NCBI GenBank assembly: GCA_020634975.1
Contig: JACKAQ010000001.1
Coordinates: 2,294,001-2,358,000, forward strand
DNA length: 64,000 nt
Reading direction: 5' to 3'
DNA from: JACKAQ01 sp020634975 [NCBI: Calditrichia bacterium]
GTDB taxonomy: Bacteria; Calditrichota; Calditrichia; RBG-13-44-9
Positions 1 to 8,108 of this stretch are shown in pieces. Each line of letters opens with the position of its first letter. Within the stretch, counting starts at the first letter, position 1. The translations under genes were made by a program, and so were the position numbers. The notes beneath the pieces are model-generated. The model ran no database searches. It saw nothing but the letters and a program-made list of their open reading frames with translations, and was not told the DNA's origin.

Positions 1-1737
1 TATGAATTAATGGTGCAGCCAAAAAATGGGTCTGTCGTATGGGTTTCGCTAAAAATAGTTGAAATTGAATACGAAGGAGAACCCGCTGTTTTGGGAACCG
101 CATTTGATATAACCAACCATATGCGCATGGAAAATGAATTGATAAAAGCCAAAAATGATGCGGAAGCAGCGTCTCAGGCTAAAAGTGCATTTGTAGCAAC
201 CATGAGCCATGAAATTCGCACACCGATGAATGGCATTATGGGAATGACCAGTCTGTTACTGGAAACCAAACTGGATAATGAACAGCGGGAATTTTCCAAC
301 ACTGTGCGAAATTCAGCAGACGCATTGCTGGCAATCGTAAACGATATTCTGGATTTTTCCAAAATCGAAGCCGGGAAGATGGAGCTGGAGTATATCGATT
401 TCGATTTACGCACAATGCTGGATGATATTGTAGATTTGCTCTCTTTTAAAGCTCAGGAAAAAGGAATCAATTTTTTCTGTACGCTTCAACCGGGACTTGA
501 TGGATATGTTAACGGCGATCCGGGGCGGCTGCGACAAGTATTGATCAATTTGGCGAACAACGCCATCAAATTTACAGAAAAAGGCGAAGTGACCATATTC
601 GGGGATTTGATTGAAAAAACGGATTCAGAGCTGCGATTTTTGTTTACGGTAAAAGATACCGGCATCGGTATCTCGAGCGATGCACAAGACAAACTTTTTC
701 AATCTTTTTCACAGATCGATGCTTCCACCACTCGCAAATATGGGGGAACCGGGCTGGGTTTGGCAATTTCCAAACAGTTGGTGGAGCTGATGGGCGGTGA
801 AATTACAATGGAAAGCATAGAAGGGAGGGGCTCCATTTTCCGGTTTAATGTGGTGCTTGGCACCCCCAAAAATGTGCCTGCGCAACCAAACCATTTTCAT
901 GTGGACCTTAAAGATAAACGGCTTTTGGTGATTGAAGATCACCCCACCAATCGGCGAATATTACGGTTGCAATTGGAAAGCTGGGGTTGCGCCGTTGCCG
1001 AAGCTGCAAATGGAGAGGAAGCCTTGCAAATTCTTCGTCAGTCCACAATGGATGGCAAGCCGTTTGATATAGCCATACTTGACATGCAGATGCCCGGCAT
1101 GAGTGGTGAAAAATTAGGTAAGAAAATAAAGGAAGATACACTCATAAATGATTTGGCGCTGATTTTATTCACATCTGTTGGTCAGCGTGGCGATGCACAG
1201 GCAATGCAAAATATCGGTTTCCGGGCATATTTAACCAAGCCGCTAAAGCAATGGCAGCTCCATGACGTTTTGGTTACGATTCTTGGTCAGAGCAACGCAG
1301 CGGTTGATAATGTAACCATACTCACACGACACTCAATTGCCGAGCAACATCGCCGCAAATTGCATGTGCTGTTGGCAGAAGACAATGTTGTAAATCAAAA
1401 GGTCGCGTCGCGAATGCTGGAAAAACTGGGCTGCCGCGTTGATTGTGCCACAAATGGAAAAGAAGCTGTTACGGCAGTAAAATCAATTCCTTACGATCTG
1501 GTTTTTATGGATATGCAAATGCCTGAAATGGACGGTTTGGAAGCCACGCGGATCATTCGGTCATTGGATACCACAATCAGCGGAATCCCCATCATCGCAT
1601 TGACAGCGAATGCCATGAAAAGCGACAGAGATCGCTGCATTGATGCTGGCATGAACGATTATCTCAGCAAACCGGTGAAAAAGCCGGAATTGGCAGATAT
1701 TATGCAAAAATGGGTGCTAAATAAGCAAGATACTTAA
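1..1737 (+). CDS. Hybrid sensor histidine kinase/response regulator, 5' truncated by window edge
   Basis: The reading frame is open to base 1, so the N-terminus lies outside the window. Counting from the first internal ATG (base 10), residues 1-38 are the tail of a PAS domain, followed by a short coil. The HisKA H-box SHEIRTP has phosphoacceptor His67. The HATPase_c domain spans about 170-285 (N-box near 181-187, G-boxes DTGIG and GGTGLGL). Two receiver domains follow: about 303-425 with Asp358 and Lys410, and about 451-570 with Asp501. This is the layout of a cytoplasmic or membrane-anchored hybrid kinase that autophosphorylates and passes phosphate to its receivers. No Hpt domain is present, so a separate phosphotransfer partner is likely. 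The input signal and output are unknown. The next gene is unrelated. Confidence 0.93.
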   Translation, partial: YELMVQPKNGSVVWVSLKIVEIEYEGEPAVLGTAFDITNHMRMENELIKAKNDAEAASQAKSAFVATMSHEIRTPMNGIMGMTSLLLETKLDNEQREFSNTVRNSADALLAIVNDILDFSKIEAGKMELEYIDFDLRTMLDDIVDLLSFKAQEKGINFFCTLQPGLDGYVNGDPGRLRQVLINLANNAIKFTEKGEVTIFGDLIEKTDSELRFLFTVKDTGIGISSDAQDKLFQSFSQIDASTTRKYGGTGLGLAISKQLVELMGGEITMESIEGRGSIFRFNVVLGTPKNVPAQPNHFHVDLKDKRLLVIEDHPTNRRILRLQLESWGCAVAEAANGEEALQILRQSTMDGKPFDIAILDMQMPGMSGEKLGKKIKEDTLINDLALILFTSVGQRGDAQAMQNIGFRAYLTKPLKQWQLHDVLVTILGQSNAAVDNVTILTRHSIAEQHRRKLHVLLAEDNVVNQKVASRMLEKLGCRVDCATNGKEAVTAVKSIPYDLVFMDMQMPEMDGLEATRIIRSLDTTISGIPIIALTANAMKSDRDRCIDAGMNDYLSKPVKKPELADIMQKWVLNKQDT

Positions 1738-1835
1738 ATTTGTGCAGCCAAAAGTTTTTTGTATTTCATCATGAAAACCAAATGATTAAATTTTTGTCGT
1801 TTGAGCAAAAAATGTAAAAAAAACCCATCGTAAAT

Positions 1836-2615
1836 ATGACATACACACCGCTGAAGTATTATTTCGGGAAAGATTTGGCTGAGCTGTTAAGTAGCAAAAT
1901 TACAGCCATCTATCCGTCCTTTGACGCTAAAGATTTCATTGAAACTGTTGCGAAGCGAGTTGATCCGCTGGAGCTGAAAGCGCGGGTTGAAGTCATTTCG
2001 GACGGGCTGCGGGAACATCTGCCGCAACCGTTTGACGCGGCGATTGACATTTTGCTGCAAATCATCGGGCCGCCAAATCCCAACGAAACTGGCATGTTCA
2101 ACGAAGGTTACTGGCTGATGCCGGTCGCATTTTTTGTGGAAAAATATGGGATAGATCACTTCGAAACGTCCATGCGAGCAATTTACGAAATTACTCAGCG
2201 CAACACCGGTGAATACGCCATCCGTCCGTTCATCGAAAAATATCCCGAACAAACGCTGTGCGTGATGCATCAGTGGTCAACAGATGCCAGTTTTCACGTG
2301 CGGCGGCTGGCCAGCGAGGGTGCGCGTCCGCGATTGCCGTGGGCAAAAAAGCTGGATATGTTTATCGCCGATCCCATACCAGTGCTGCCGATTCTGGAAA
2401 ATCTCAACCGCGATCCGAGCAAGTTTGTCCAAAAATCAGTGGCGAATCATCTCAACGATATTTTGAAAGACAATTACGAAACCGGCATGCGCGTGCTGCG
2501 CAAATGGAGCGAACATCCTGCGCCGGAGACGAAATGGATCATCAAACACGCGCTGCGCAACCAGAAAAAACTGGAAAACCCGGAAGCGCTGGCGCTGCTC
2601 GATTCGCTCACTTAA
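1836..2615 (+). CDS. DNA alkylation repair (AlkD-like) HEAT-repeat protein
   Basis: A 259-residue all-helical protein. The C-terminal half carries the HEAT-type pattern of AlkD-family proteins: STDASFHVRRLASEGARPRLPW (shown here as paired arginines and an RxxxxEGxRxxLPW core, residues about 155-175), then NRDPSKFVQKSVANHLND and HPAPETKWIIKHALRN repeats. AlkD-family members remove N3/N7-alkylated bases from DNA, but this long form is the DNA alkylation repair subfamily whose substrate is less certain. It sits 98 bp after the hybrid kinase with no clear Shine-Dalgarno sequence. Its last 8 bases overlap convergently with the DUF3570 gene. The family call is firm; the exact enzymatic activity is inferred. 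Confidence 0.8.
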   Translation: MTYTPLKYYFGKDLAELLSSKITAIYPSFDAKDFIETVAKRVDPLELKARVEVISDGLREHLPQPFDAAIDILLQIIGPPNPNETGMFNEGYWLMPVAFFVEKYGIDHFETSMRAIYEITQRNTGEYAIRPFIEKYPEQTLCVMHQWSTDASFHVRRLASEGARPRLPWAKKLDMFIADPIPVLPILENLNRDPSKFVQKSVANHLNDILKDNYETGMRVLRKWSEHPAPETKWIIKHALRNQKKLENPEALALLDSLT

Positions 2616-3762
2616 TGATAAACGAAACGCCCATTCCCACCGAAAACGCGCTCAAACCATCCGACCGGTCGTAAACGGAGAAACGAAAATCCAGCCGTTT
2701 CATGAGCAGCGAGCCGAAATCCGCAACGCCGAAAACCGGGTAATAGCGCAGCCCGAGACCCACTTTGTGACTGTCAAAATCCGATAAATCGTGGTCCGAT
2801 GTGTAAAATTCATCGCCCGGATTGTGCGTACCAAAAGGCTGGTAATAATCCGCTGCACTCTGTTTGTGGTAGCGATAAAACGGCGTAATCGACACGCTTT
2901 GGTTGATGGCAACCGGCAGTTCAATTTCTGCAGTATTCGCCTGAATCCCGAAATCATCCCAGTAAAATCGATAATAGAGCCGCGAAATCAACCAGTCGTT
3001 GACGTAATAATTCAGCCTTGCACCAACCGGAATTTTGAGACGGCTGTCCGGCAGTTTTTCCACTCGCGGTCGCGTTTCGCCGGTAAAATAAACCCGGTGA
3101 AACGGTGTGGACAGCAACCCGGATTGATACACAACATCGCTCATCAGCGATAGTTGCGCCCGTTGCGAAAGCACTTGCGAATAGCTTGCGGATATATTGT
3201 AAGTCCGGCGATTTCCGTCACTTAGCCAATCAGTTCCGTTGCGCAATTCGATCGGGTAAATGAGCTGAGCGCGATCAAAAAACATTCTTCCGCTGAGCGC
3301 GAGTTCGCGATTGTCATCCGCCGAAGCGGTCGCCCATTTCCCGCCGAATGAAAACGAGGTGTAGTCGAATTCCGCCGATCCGCCGAGCAAAAATCCGTAG
3401 CTGCCGTTGCCCGATGCGTTGTTGATCGTGTAATCGACGTTCGCATATGCCCGCGCATCGCTGCCGGATGCGCCGCTGCGAATCGGGTCGATATTATCCG
3501 ATGACGCCGACGAATAAAAATCGACGCCGGTTGCCACATTCAGGCTATTGTTGCCGATTGGCACATTCACGATGATCATCGGCGCGGTATCGTGCAGTTT
3601 TTCCGTGCCGTTGCCGCCGGTCACTGCCGCATGATCGCCGTCCTGTTGGTAATAATTCACCAGAAAATCAACTTCAATTTCTTTCGATTGATGACTGTTT
3701 TGCGCGAGCAAAAATCCGTTCAGCACAAACAATCCAATCACCCAAAAGTGCTTCAGTTGCAT
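2608..3762 (-). CDS. DUF3570 family outer-membrane beta-barrel-like protein
   Basis: A 384-residue protein with an N-terminal signal peptide (cleavage near AQN, residue 20) and then long amphipathic beta-rich sequence typical of the DUF3570 family. It is the last gene of a four-gene minus-strand unit: thioredoxin-like, apbE, DUF4266 lipoprotein, DUF3570. Its start overlaps the end of the DUF4266 gene (GGATGCAACTGA), a sign of translational coupling. Two motifs near the N-terminus, DFYSSAS (81-87) and SGAS (96-99, with Asp92), resemble the Asp-x-x-Ser/Thr-Gly-Ala-Ser/Thr flavinylation target of ApbE. That link is an inference. The function is otherwise unknown; an outer-membrane location is likely from composition and family. 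Confidence 0.8.
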   Translation of the reverse strand: MQLKHFWVIGLFVLNGFLLAQNSHQSKEIEVDFLVNYYQQDGDHAAVTGGNGTEKLHDTAPMIIVNVPIGNNSLNVATGVDFYSSASSDNIDPIRSGASGSDARAYANVDYTINNASGNGSYGFLLGGSAEFDYTSFSFGGKWATASADDNRELALSGRMFFDRAQLIYPIELRNGTDWLSDGNRRTYNISASYSQVLSQRAQLSLMSDVVYQSGLLSTPFHRVYFTGETRPRVEKLPDSRLKIPVGARLNYYVNDWLISRLYYRFYWDDFGIQANTAEIELPVAINQSVSITPFYRYHKQSAADYYQPFGTHNPGDEFYTSDHDLSDFDSHKVGLGLRYYPVFGVADFGSLLMKRLDFRFSVYDRSDGLSAFSVGMGVSFIIK

Positions 3763-3971
3763 CCGCAGCCTCCACCCACTTTTCCGCCGTTTGCGCCGGA
3801 AGCGCCTTCGCGATAGGTTTCAAAATTATGCTCGTAAGTTTGTATTTTTTGGGCGCTTAACTTCATGTCTTCCTGATTCAGGTGTGCTTTTTGATACGGT
3901 TTGACCGATGCGCAACTGCTTAGCATTGTCCCGAGTGCGCACAAAATGAGGAACGATTTAATCCATTTCAT
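3753..3971 (-). CDS. DUF4266 family small lipoprotein with Gly/Cys-rich C-terminus
   Basis: A 72-residue protein with a lipoprotein signal (MLSSC lipobox, Cys at about 20), a short middle region with the SVKPYQKAHL motif typical of DUF4266, and a tail of glycines and cysteines ending GGGCGCN. It lies between apbE and the DUF3570 gene and overlaps the latter by 10 bp. The family regularly accompanies DUF3570 and ApbE. The tail could bind a metal or form a disulfide with the thioredoxin-like protein of the same operon, but nothing in the sequence proves either. Confidence 0.8.
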   Translation of the reverse strand: MKWIKSFLILCALGTMLSSCASVKPYQKAHLNQEDMKLSAQKIQTYEHNFETYREGASGANGGKVGGGCGCN

Positions 3972-3998
3972 TCGTCAAATTCCTTCACAATATGATAG

Positions 3999-5015
3999 TT
4001 AATGAGGCGTTGATGCCGTCTTTGTGTAATTCAAATGCAAATTTTTTGAGGTGAAAATCTGGTCGTTATCGTTGATGAGCAGGCATTCGATGCCGGCCAA
4101 CCGGTCTATCAGCGCGACACCGTCCGCTTCGCCGAGGATGAACACCGAGGTCGCCAGCGCGTCTGCCAGCTCTGCATCCGGGCAAACGATGGTCACGCTT
4201 TTCGTGCCGGAAACCGGCATGCCGGTTTTGGGGTGAATGATGTGGCTGTAACGTTTCCCGTCAAATTCCACAAATTTTTCGTAATTGCCTGAGGTAACCA
4301 CCGCCGTATTGGAAATTTGCAACCAGCCGATGGTTTTGGTTTTGTCTTTTGGATCGGTGATGCCGATTTCCCACGGCTCACCATTTGCCCGAACGCCCCA
4401 CGCATTCAGGTCACCGCCCGCGTTCACCACGCCATTTTCGATGCCCAATTCCAGCATCACGGCTTTGGCCTTGTTGGCTGCGTAACCTTTGCCGATGGCG
4501 CCGAAACCGATTTTCATCCCGCTGTTGCGGAGAAAAACAGTCGATGCTGCGTCATCCAGAATAATGTTTTTGTAATTGATTTTGCTGACAGATGCTGCCA
4601 TTTCGGCAGCGGTGGGCAGGTGCGTCATCGATCCGTCAAATTTCCAGATTTTATCGACGGATGCGAAAGAGATGTCAAAAATACCATCTGTGAGTTGCGA
4701 TACTTTTTTGCTGCGGCGAATCAGCTCGAACAATTCGCGATCCACTTTCACCGGGCGAATACCGGCGTTGCGGTTAATTTCGCTGGTTTGCGATGCCGCA
4801 TCCCACGATGAAATCAGCTGTTCGATGCGTTCGATTTCCGCAATTGCCGCGTTGATACCGCGCCACGCCAGCGCCGCATCCGCAGAAACCGCGACAATCT
4901 CGAACCGCGAACCCATCAATTTCAGCACTTTTTCATGTGCTTCCGGCTGCTGCGCAACAATTGATCCGGTAAATAAAATTGCAGCCCAAAAAAGGCATAA
5001 AAATCTTATTTTCAA
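3999..5015 (-). CDS. apbE: FAD:protein FMN transferase (ApbE)
   Basis: A 338-residue protein with a signal peptide (cleavage after IVAQ, residue 22), placing it in the periplasm. It shows the ApbE signature blocks: SSWDAASQTSEINR near residues 88-101, FGAIGKGYAANKA, VNAGGDLNAWG and YSHIIHPKTGMPV, which line the FAD/Mg site. ApbE attaches FMN covalently to Ser/Thr of extracytoplasmic redox proteins. Flanked by a thioredoxin-like gene upstream and DUF4266/DUF3570 genes downstream, it is probably dedicated to that cluster; no Rnf or Nqr genes are nearby. The start codon is TTG and no in-frame ATG lies close by. Confidence 0.93.
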   Translation of the reverse strand: MKIRFLCLFWAAILFTGSIVAQQPEAHEKVLKLMGSRFEIVAVSADAALAWRGINAAIAEIERIEQLISSWDAASQTSEINRNAGIRPVKVDRELFELIRRSKKVSQLTDGIFDISFASVDKIWKFDGSMTHLPTAAEMAASVSKINYKNIILDDAASTVFLRNSGMKIGFGAIGKGYAANKAKAVMLELGIENGVVNAGGDLNAWGVRANGEPWEIGITDPKDKTKTIGWLQISNTAVVTSGNYEKFVEFDGKRYSHIIHPKTGMPVSGTKSVTIVCPDAELADALATSVFILGEADGVALIDRLAGIECLLINDNDQIFTSKNLHLNYTKTASTPH

Positions 5016-5042
5016 TAGCTTACTGCTCTATTTTCGATGGTG

Positions 5043-5540
5043 TTAATTGCCGGTTTTTCCGGCATTTTTGGTGATCTCTTTCAATTGATTTACATATTCA
5101 TCTGGTGTTTGGCGGTCGTAACCGGACAATTCCCCAATCTTTTCGCCATCTTTATCGATCAAAGCCACCAACGGGAAAGCGCCGCCGGCATTGTATCTTT
5201 CCGCCATCGCTTCGTTGTGTTTCTTTTCGTCTTCCGGCAGTTGGTTTTTTTTCTTTGCGGGGAAATCCAGTTGCACAATCACCAATTTTTCCGATGCGTA
5301 TTTTTTGAAGGTATCCGAAGTCAAAATCTTCTTTTTCAACATGATACATGGCTTGCACCAATCCGATCCGCTAAAATAGGCCAGCACCAATTTACCGTCT
5401 TTTCCGGCGGATTCCATAGCTTTATCCATATTGGTGAACCAACCCGGCTCAACAGTTTCCTTTTCCTGCGCGAAACCCGTTGCCAAAAATCCCAACAGCA
5501 CCAATCCAAACAGCGATCGAAAAATACTTTTTTGAACCAA
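5043..5540 (-). CDS. Periplasmic thioredoxin-like protein
   Basis: A 165-residue secreted protein: a signal peptide (cleavage after GFAQ, residue 25), then a thioredoxin fold with redox motif WCKPC around residues 56-60 and a cis-proline in GGAFPLVALID. The start is TTG with GGGAG seven bases upstream. It is the first gene of the operon leading to apbE, DUF4266 and DUF3570. Likely role: reduction or exchange of disulfides in the cysteine-tailed lipoprotein or another periplasmic partner. The partner assignment rests on gene order only. Confidence 0.85.
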   Translation of the reverse strand: MVQKSIFRSLFGLVLLGFLATGFAQEKETVEPGWFTNMDKAMESAGKDGKLVLAYFSGSDWCKPCIMLKKKILTSDTFKKYASEKLVIVQLDFPAKKKNQLPEDEKKHNEAMAERYNAGGAFPLVALIDKDGEKIGELSGYDRQTPDEYVNQLKEITKNAGKTGN

Positions 5541-5710
5541 TTTTTGTCTCCCTTTGAACGAATTTTTGATTAATTTTATTGAACCTTTAAAGCGTTTACA
5601 AATTAGAATTGCGTTAGAGCAAATCGATAGTTTAGCGAACGTTATAAAGTTTTACTTTCTATCGATAAATAATACTTTCTGAATTTACAAAAGTTCGAAA
5701 GGAAAAGGGG

Positions 5711-6403
5711 ATGAATTTGCCACTGATTATCGGGCATCGCGGAGCCGCCGGACACGCGCCGGAAAATACGCTGCTGGCTGTTGAAAAAGGCATTCAGCTT
5801 GGCGCAGGAATGATTGAAATTGACGTTTACGCGGTTGAAAATGAGCTAGTTGTCATTCACGATGAAACGTTGGAACGCACCACTAACGGCAGTGGCTATG
5901 TGATGGATCGCTCGCTCAGCTATTTGCGGTCGCTGGATGCCGGCGCCGGGCAGAAAATCCCTTTTTTGCATGAAGTGATAGATCTTGTGGATCGCCGCGT
6001 TGGCGTGAACATCGAATTGAAAGGTCCCGGCACAGCCGAACCGGTTGCAAAGCTGATTCGTGATTATATTGATAGCGGATGGGAGTATTCGCAGTTTCTC
6101 GTTTCCTCGTTCGATCACCGTGAATTGCAAAAAATACAATTGATCGATAAAAACATCCCGATTGGCATTCTAATTTACGGAGCGCCATTGTATTTTTTGC
6201 AATTTTCGCATCTATTGAATGCTTTTTCTGTTCATTTCAGTATGGATTTTATCGATCAAAACCTGGTTGACGCCGCCCGATCGCAAAATTTTCGCGCCTA
6301 TGTTTATACGGTCAACGCACTTTCAGAATTTGAACGGCTCCATTCGCTGCAAATTGACGGTATTTTCAGCGACTTTCCGGATATTTTCACAAATCTGAAG
6401 TAA
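5711..6403 (+). CDS. Glycerophosphodiester phosphodiesterase
   Basis: A 230-residue cytoplasmic-type GDPD. The TIM-barrel catalytic residues are visible: HRGAAGHAPENT (His9, Arg10, Glu18), IEIDV (Glu36, Asp38) and HDETLERTTNG (His50). Glu117-type residue is in NIELKGPG. These bind the divalent metal and cleave glycerophosphodiesters to glycerol 3-phosphate and an alcohol. There is no signal peptide, and length fits the UgpQ-type enzymes. AAAGGAAAAGGGG precedes the ATG. It is transcribed alone, divergently from the ApbE operon, and followed by a 14-bp perfect hairpin. Confidence 0.92.
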   Translation: MNLPLIIGHRGAAGHAPENTLLAVEKGIQLGAGMIEIDVYAVENELVVIHDETLERTTNGSGYVMDRSLSYLRSLDAGAGQKIPFLHEVIDLVDRRVGVNIELKGPGTAEPVAKLIRDYIDSGWEYSQFLVSSFDHRELQKIQLIDKNIPIGILIYGAPLYFLQFSHLLNAFSVHFSMDFIDQNLVDAARSQNFRAYVYTVNALSEFERLHSLQIDGIFSDFPDIFTNLK

Positions 6404-6407
6404 AACG

Positions 6408-6446
6408 GGTGATTTGTAGAAAATTCTACAAATCACCATAGTATTT
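6408..6446 (+). terminator. Hairpin after the glycerophosphodiesterase gene
   Basis: A 14-bp perfect inverted repeat (GGTGATTTGTAGAA at 6408-6421 and its complement at 6424-6437) with a 2-base AA spacer lies five bases after the stop codon, followed by a short T run. It fits a transcription terminator, though the T run begins several bases past the stem. Confidence 0.65.
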
Positions 6447-6634
6447 TTAAGCTTACCCCCCAAAAAAATCATAGTTAAGCCCTCAAAATCTTCTCTCCTT
6501 TTGTCAAAATTGCATTTTTTGCAAGTTTGCAAATAGCGCCGATTGTATTTTCTGCAATTATCGATCTTGTGATTTTTTAAAATAAAAACATATAAGTTAT
6601 TGTAAATATGTAGTTTATATGTAAATCGTGTGAT

Positions 6635-6650
6635 TTGGCATGATACTTGT
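6635..6650 (+). promoter_or_regulatory. Candidate sigma-54 (-24/-12) promoter
   Basis: TTGGCATGATACTTGT matches the RpoN consensus TGGCAC-N5-TTGC with correct spacing between the GG and TTG blocks; the only departures are T for C at the sixth base and T for C in the -12 GC. It would start transcription near 6661, about 19 nt before the ATG at 6680, leaving room for a GAAAGGG ribosome site. The flgB operon carries a near-identical element. Confidence 0.55.
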
Positions 6651-6679
6651 CTCTAATAATGCCGAAAGGGAAACACGAA

Positions 6680-6907
6680 ATGAACGCAGAAGTAAACATG
6701 TTACAAACAAGCATCGGACTTAAAAGAGAATTTACGACAGACGGCGATGCTTATTTTGTGCTGGAAATCGGAATGGATCCGGAAACCCGGGTTTCGATTG
6801 TCGAGCCGGACATGAATACGCTGCTGACCAACCTTCCCGAATACCTGACAACAATTATTCAAACACAAATTTTAATCGACCAACCTGCCAAGGAGGATGC
6901 TCAATGA
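6680..6907 (+). CDS. Small protein of unknown function, coupled to a degenerate receiver
   Basis: A 75-residue acidic protein with no recognised domain. A longer frame could begin at TTG 6647, but that codon is part of the -12 promoter element and would be untranscribed; ATG 6680, with GAAAGGG upstream, is the sensible start. Its stop overlaps the next gene's ATG (ATGA at 6904-6907), so the two are translationally coupled. Regulation by sigma-54, if real, suggests a motility, envelope or nitrogen context. No signal peptide or membrane segment is seen. Confidence 0.6.
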   Translation: MNAEVNMLQTSIGLKREFTTDGDAYFVLEIGMDPETRVSIVEPDMNTLLTNLPEYLTTIIQTQILIDQPAKEDAQ

Positions 6908-7284
6908 AAGTATTGGTGTGTGAAACCAGCAAGGATCGTGCAAAACTGATCAGCGATTTGTTAGAAGACTACCGTTATAAAATTCACGTGAACTTCAAAG
7001 GTGATGAAATTCTGTCCGACGTTCAGGATCTGAAGCCTTCACTGATTATCGTGAATGCCAATGTTAAACCCGATTCCGGTGTGAGCATTTTGGAAAAGCT
7101 GAAAGCTGATCCGCGTTATGCCAAAATCCCGGTTATTTTCATCTCGAATTTCACCTCTACCGAACTGCCGGAAAAAGTGAAAGCTTTCCAGAATGTGGAT
7201 TATTTGGTTGAGCCGTTCAAAATCAAAAATTTCCGCCACATTGTTGAGCGTTGGGTCAATTTTCGCAGCCTCTACGTCAATTAA
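6904..7284 (+). CDS. Stand-alone receiver-fold protein lacking the phosphoacceptor Asp
   Basis: A 126-residue protein with the alternating beta/alpha pattern of a CheY-like receiver. The expected aspartate at the end of beta-3 is Asn51 (LIIVNANVKPDSG); the conserved Lys before the Pro of the beta-5 loop is Glu103 (LVEPF). Glu7 of the acidic pocket and Ser81 remain. It therefore probably does not undergo ordinary phosphotransfer and acts as a constitutive or ligand-independent docking domain. It overlaps the preceding small gene by four bases and ends before a strong terminator, forming a two-gene unit. Confidence 0.78.
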   Translation: MKVLVCETSKDRAKLISDLLEDYRYKIHVNFKGDEILSDVQDLKPSLIIVNANVKPDSGVSILEKLKADPRYAKIPVIFISNFTSTELPEKVKAFQNVDYLVEPFKIKNFRHIVERWVNFRSLYVN

Positions 7285-7338
7285 TCCGGACGAAGATTCT
7301 CAAAACGTCCCGTTTTAAAAAAATAAAAAATCAAATGT

Positions 7339-7395
7339 TGCGGCTTTTCTCTATTGCCAATTAGGCACCGATAGAGAAAAAGCCGCATTTTTTTT
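7339..7395 (+). terminator. Rho-independent terminator of the pseudo-receiver operon
   Basis: TGCGGCTTTTCTCTAT (7339-7354) pairs with ATAGAGAAAAAGCCGCA (7371-7387), with one unpaired A, followed by a run of eight T. It lies about 55 nt past the stop codon. Confidence 0.88.
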
Positions 7396-7413
7396 GCACC
7401 CGCCAAATACCCG

Positions 7414-7442
7414 TTGACAAGCCAATTATTTTAGCCTATCTT
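7414..7442 (+). promoter_or_regulatory. Sigma-70-type promoter of the CBS-domain gene
   Basis: TTGACA at 7414-7419, a 17-bp spacer, then TATCTT at 7437-7442. The -35 is perfect and the -10 differs at two positions from TATAAT; the same -35/-10 pair and spacing occurs before cspA. It would give a 5' leader of about 110 nt. Confidence 0.6.
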
Positions 7443-7559
7443 GAAATTAGGTTAACAGCTACTTTATTTTTATACAATACTCGACCATTTGCCAATTCTC
7501 AATTCGAATCGACTCTTTGCAGTTGCAGACTTCTTTACCCATAACAGGAGGAATTATCT

Positions 7560-8060
7560 ATGACCACTGCTGAAGAAATTTTGAATGAAAAAGGCGCCTA
7601 TATGCATAGCGTCTCGCCGGATACGTCGATATTTGACGCGCTTCAATTAATGATTTCGAAGCGTATCGGGGCGATTCTGGTGAAGGAGGGCCATGAAATT
7701 GTTGGCATATGGACCGAGCGGGATTTGATGCATAATACTGTAAAAGATGGTTTTACGTGTCAAAATGCTCGCATCGGAGATTATATGACCACCAAGCTGG
7801 TTTCCGTTCCGCATACCGCAAGCATCTGGGAATTGAAGGATATGTTTCTCGGTCGTCGTTTGCGACATTTGTTGATTGAGCGGGATGAAAAATATATCGG
7901 TTTGCTGTCTGTTGGTGATGTGACGCGTGCCAGCCTGCAGGAACAGGCTGACCAGTTGAAAGAATTGAACGATATGGTTCATTTGGATTATTACGATGAA
8001 TGGCGCTGGAAAAAGAAGTTGAAGCGTCGTGTGAAATTAAGTGAAACCACTGCAGAATAA
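7560..8060 (+). CDS. CBS-domain pair protein
   Basis: A 166-residue protein made of two CBS domains: about 10-65 (SVSPDTSIFDALQLM to GIWTERDLM) and 75-132 (TTKLVSVPHTASIWELKDMF to GLLSVGDVTRA), then a basic, aromatic-rich tail. CBS pairs bind adenosyl ligands such as AMP, ATP or SAM and act as energy sensors. An AGGAGG ribosome site lies nine bases before the ATG. It is a single-gene unit between a promoter and a hairpin terminator. The partner protein is unknown. Confidence 0.88.
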   Translation: MTTAEEILNEKGAYMHSVSPDTSIFDALQLMISKRIGAILVKEGHEIVGIWTERDLMHNTVKDGFTCQNARIGDYMTTKLVSVPHTASIWELKDMFLGRRLRHLLIERDEKYIGLLSVGDVTRASLQEQADQLKELNDMVHLDYYDEWRWKKKLKRRVKLSETTAE

Positions 8061-8073
8061 ACATTTATATCTT

Positions 8074-8108
8074 CGGCGTGCTGAATCCCCGGCACGCCGT
8101 TTATTTTT
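8074..8108 (+). terminator. Terminator after the CBS-domain gene
   Basis: CGGCGTGC (8074-8081) pairs with GCACGCCG (8092-8099), followed by TTTATTTTT. It lies between the convergent CBS and flgJ genes and overlaps the end of flgJ. Confidence 0.8.
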
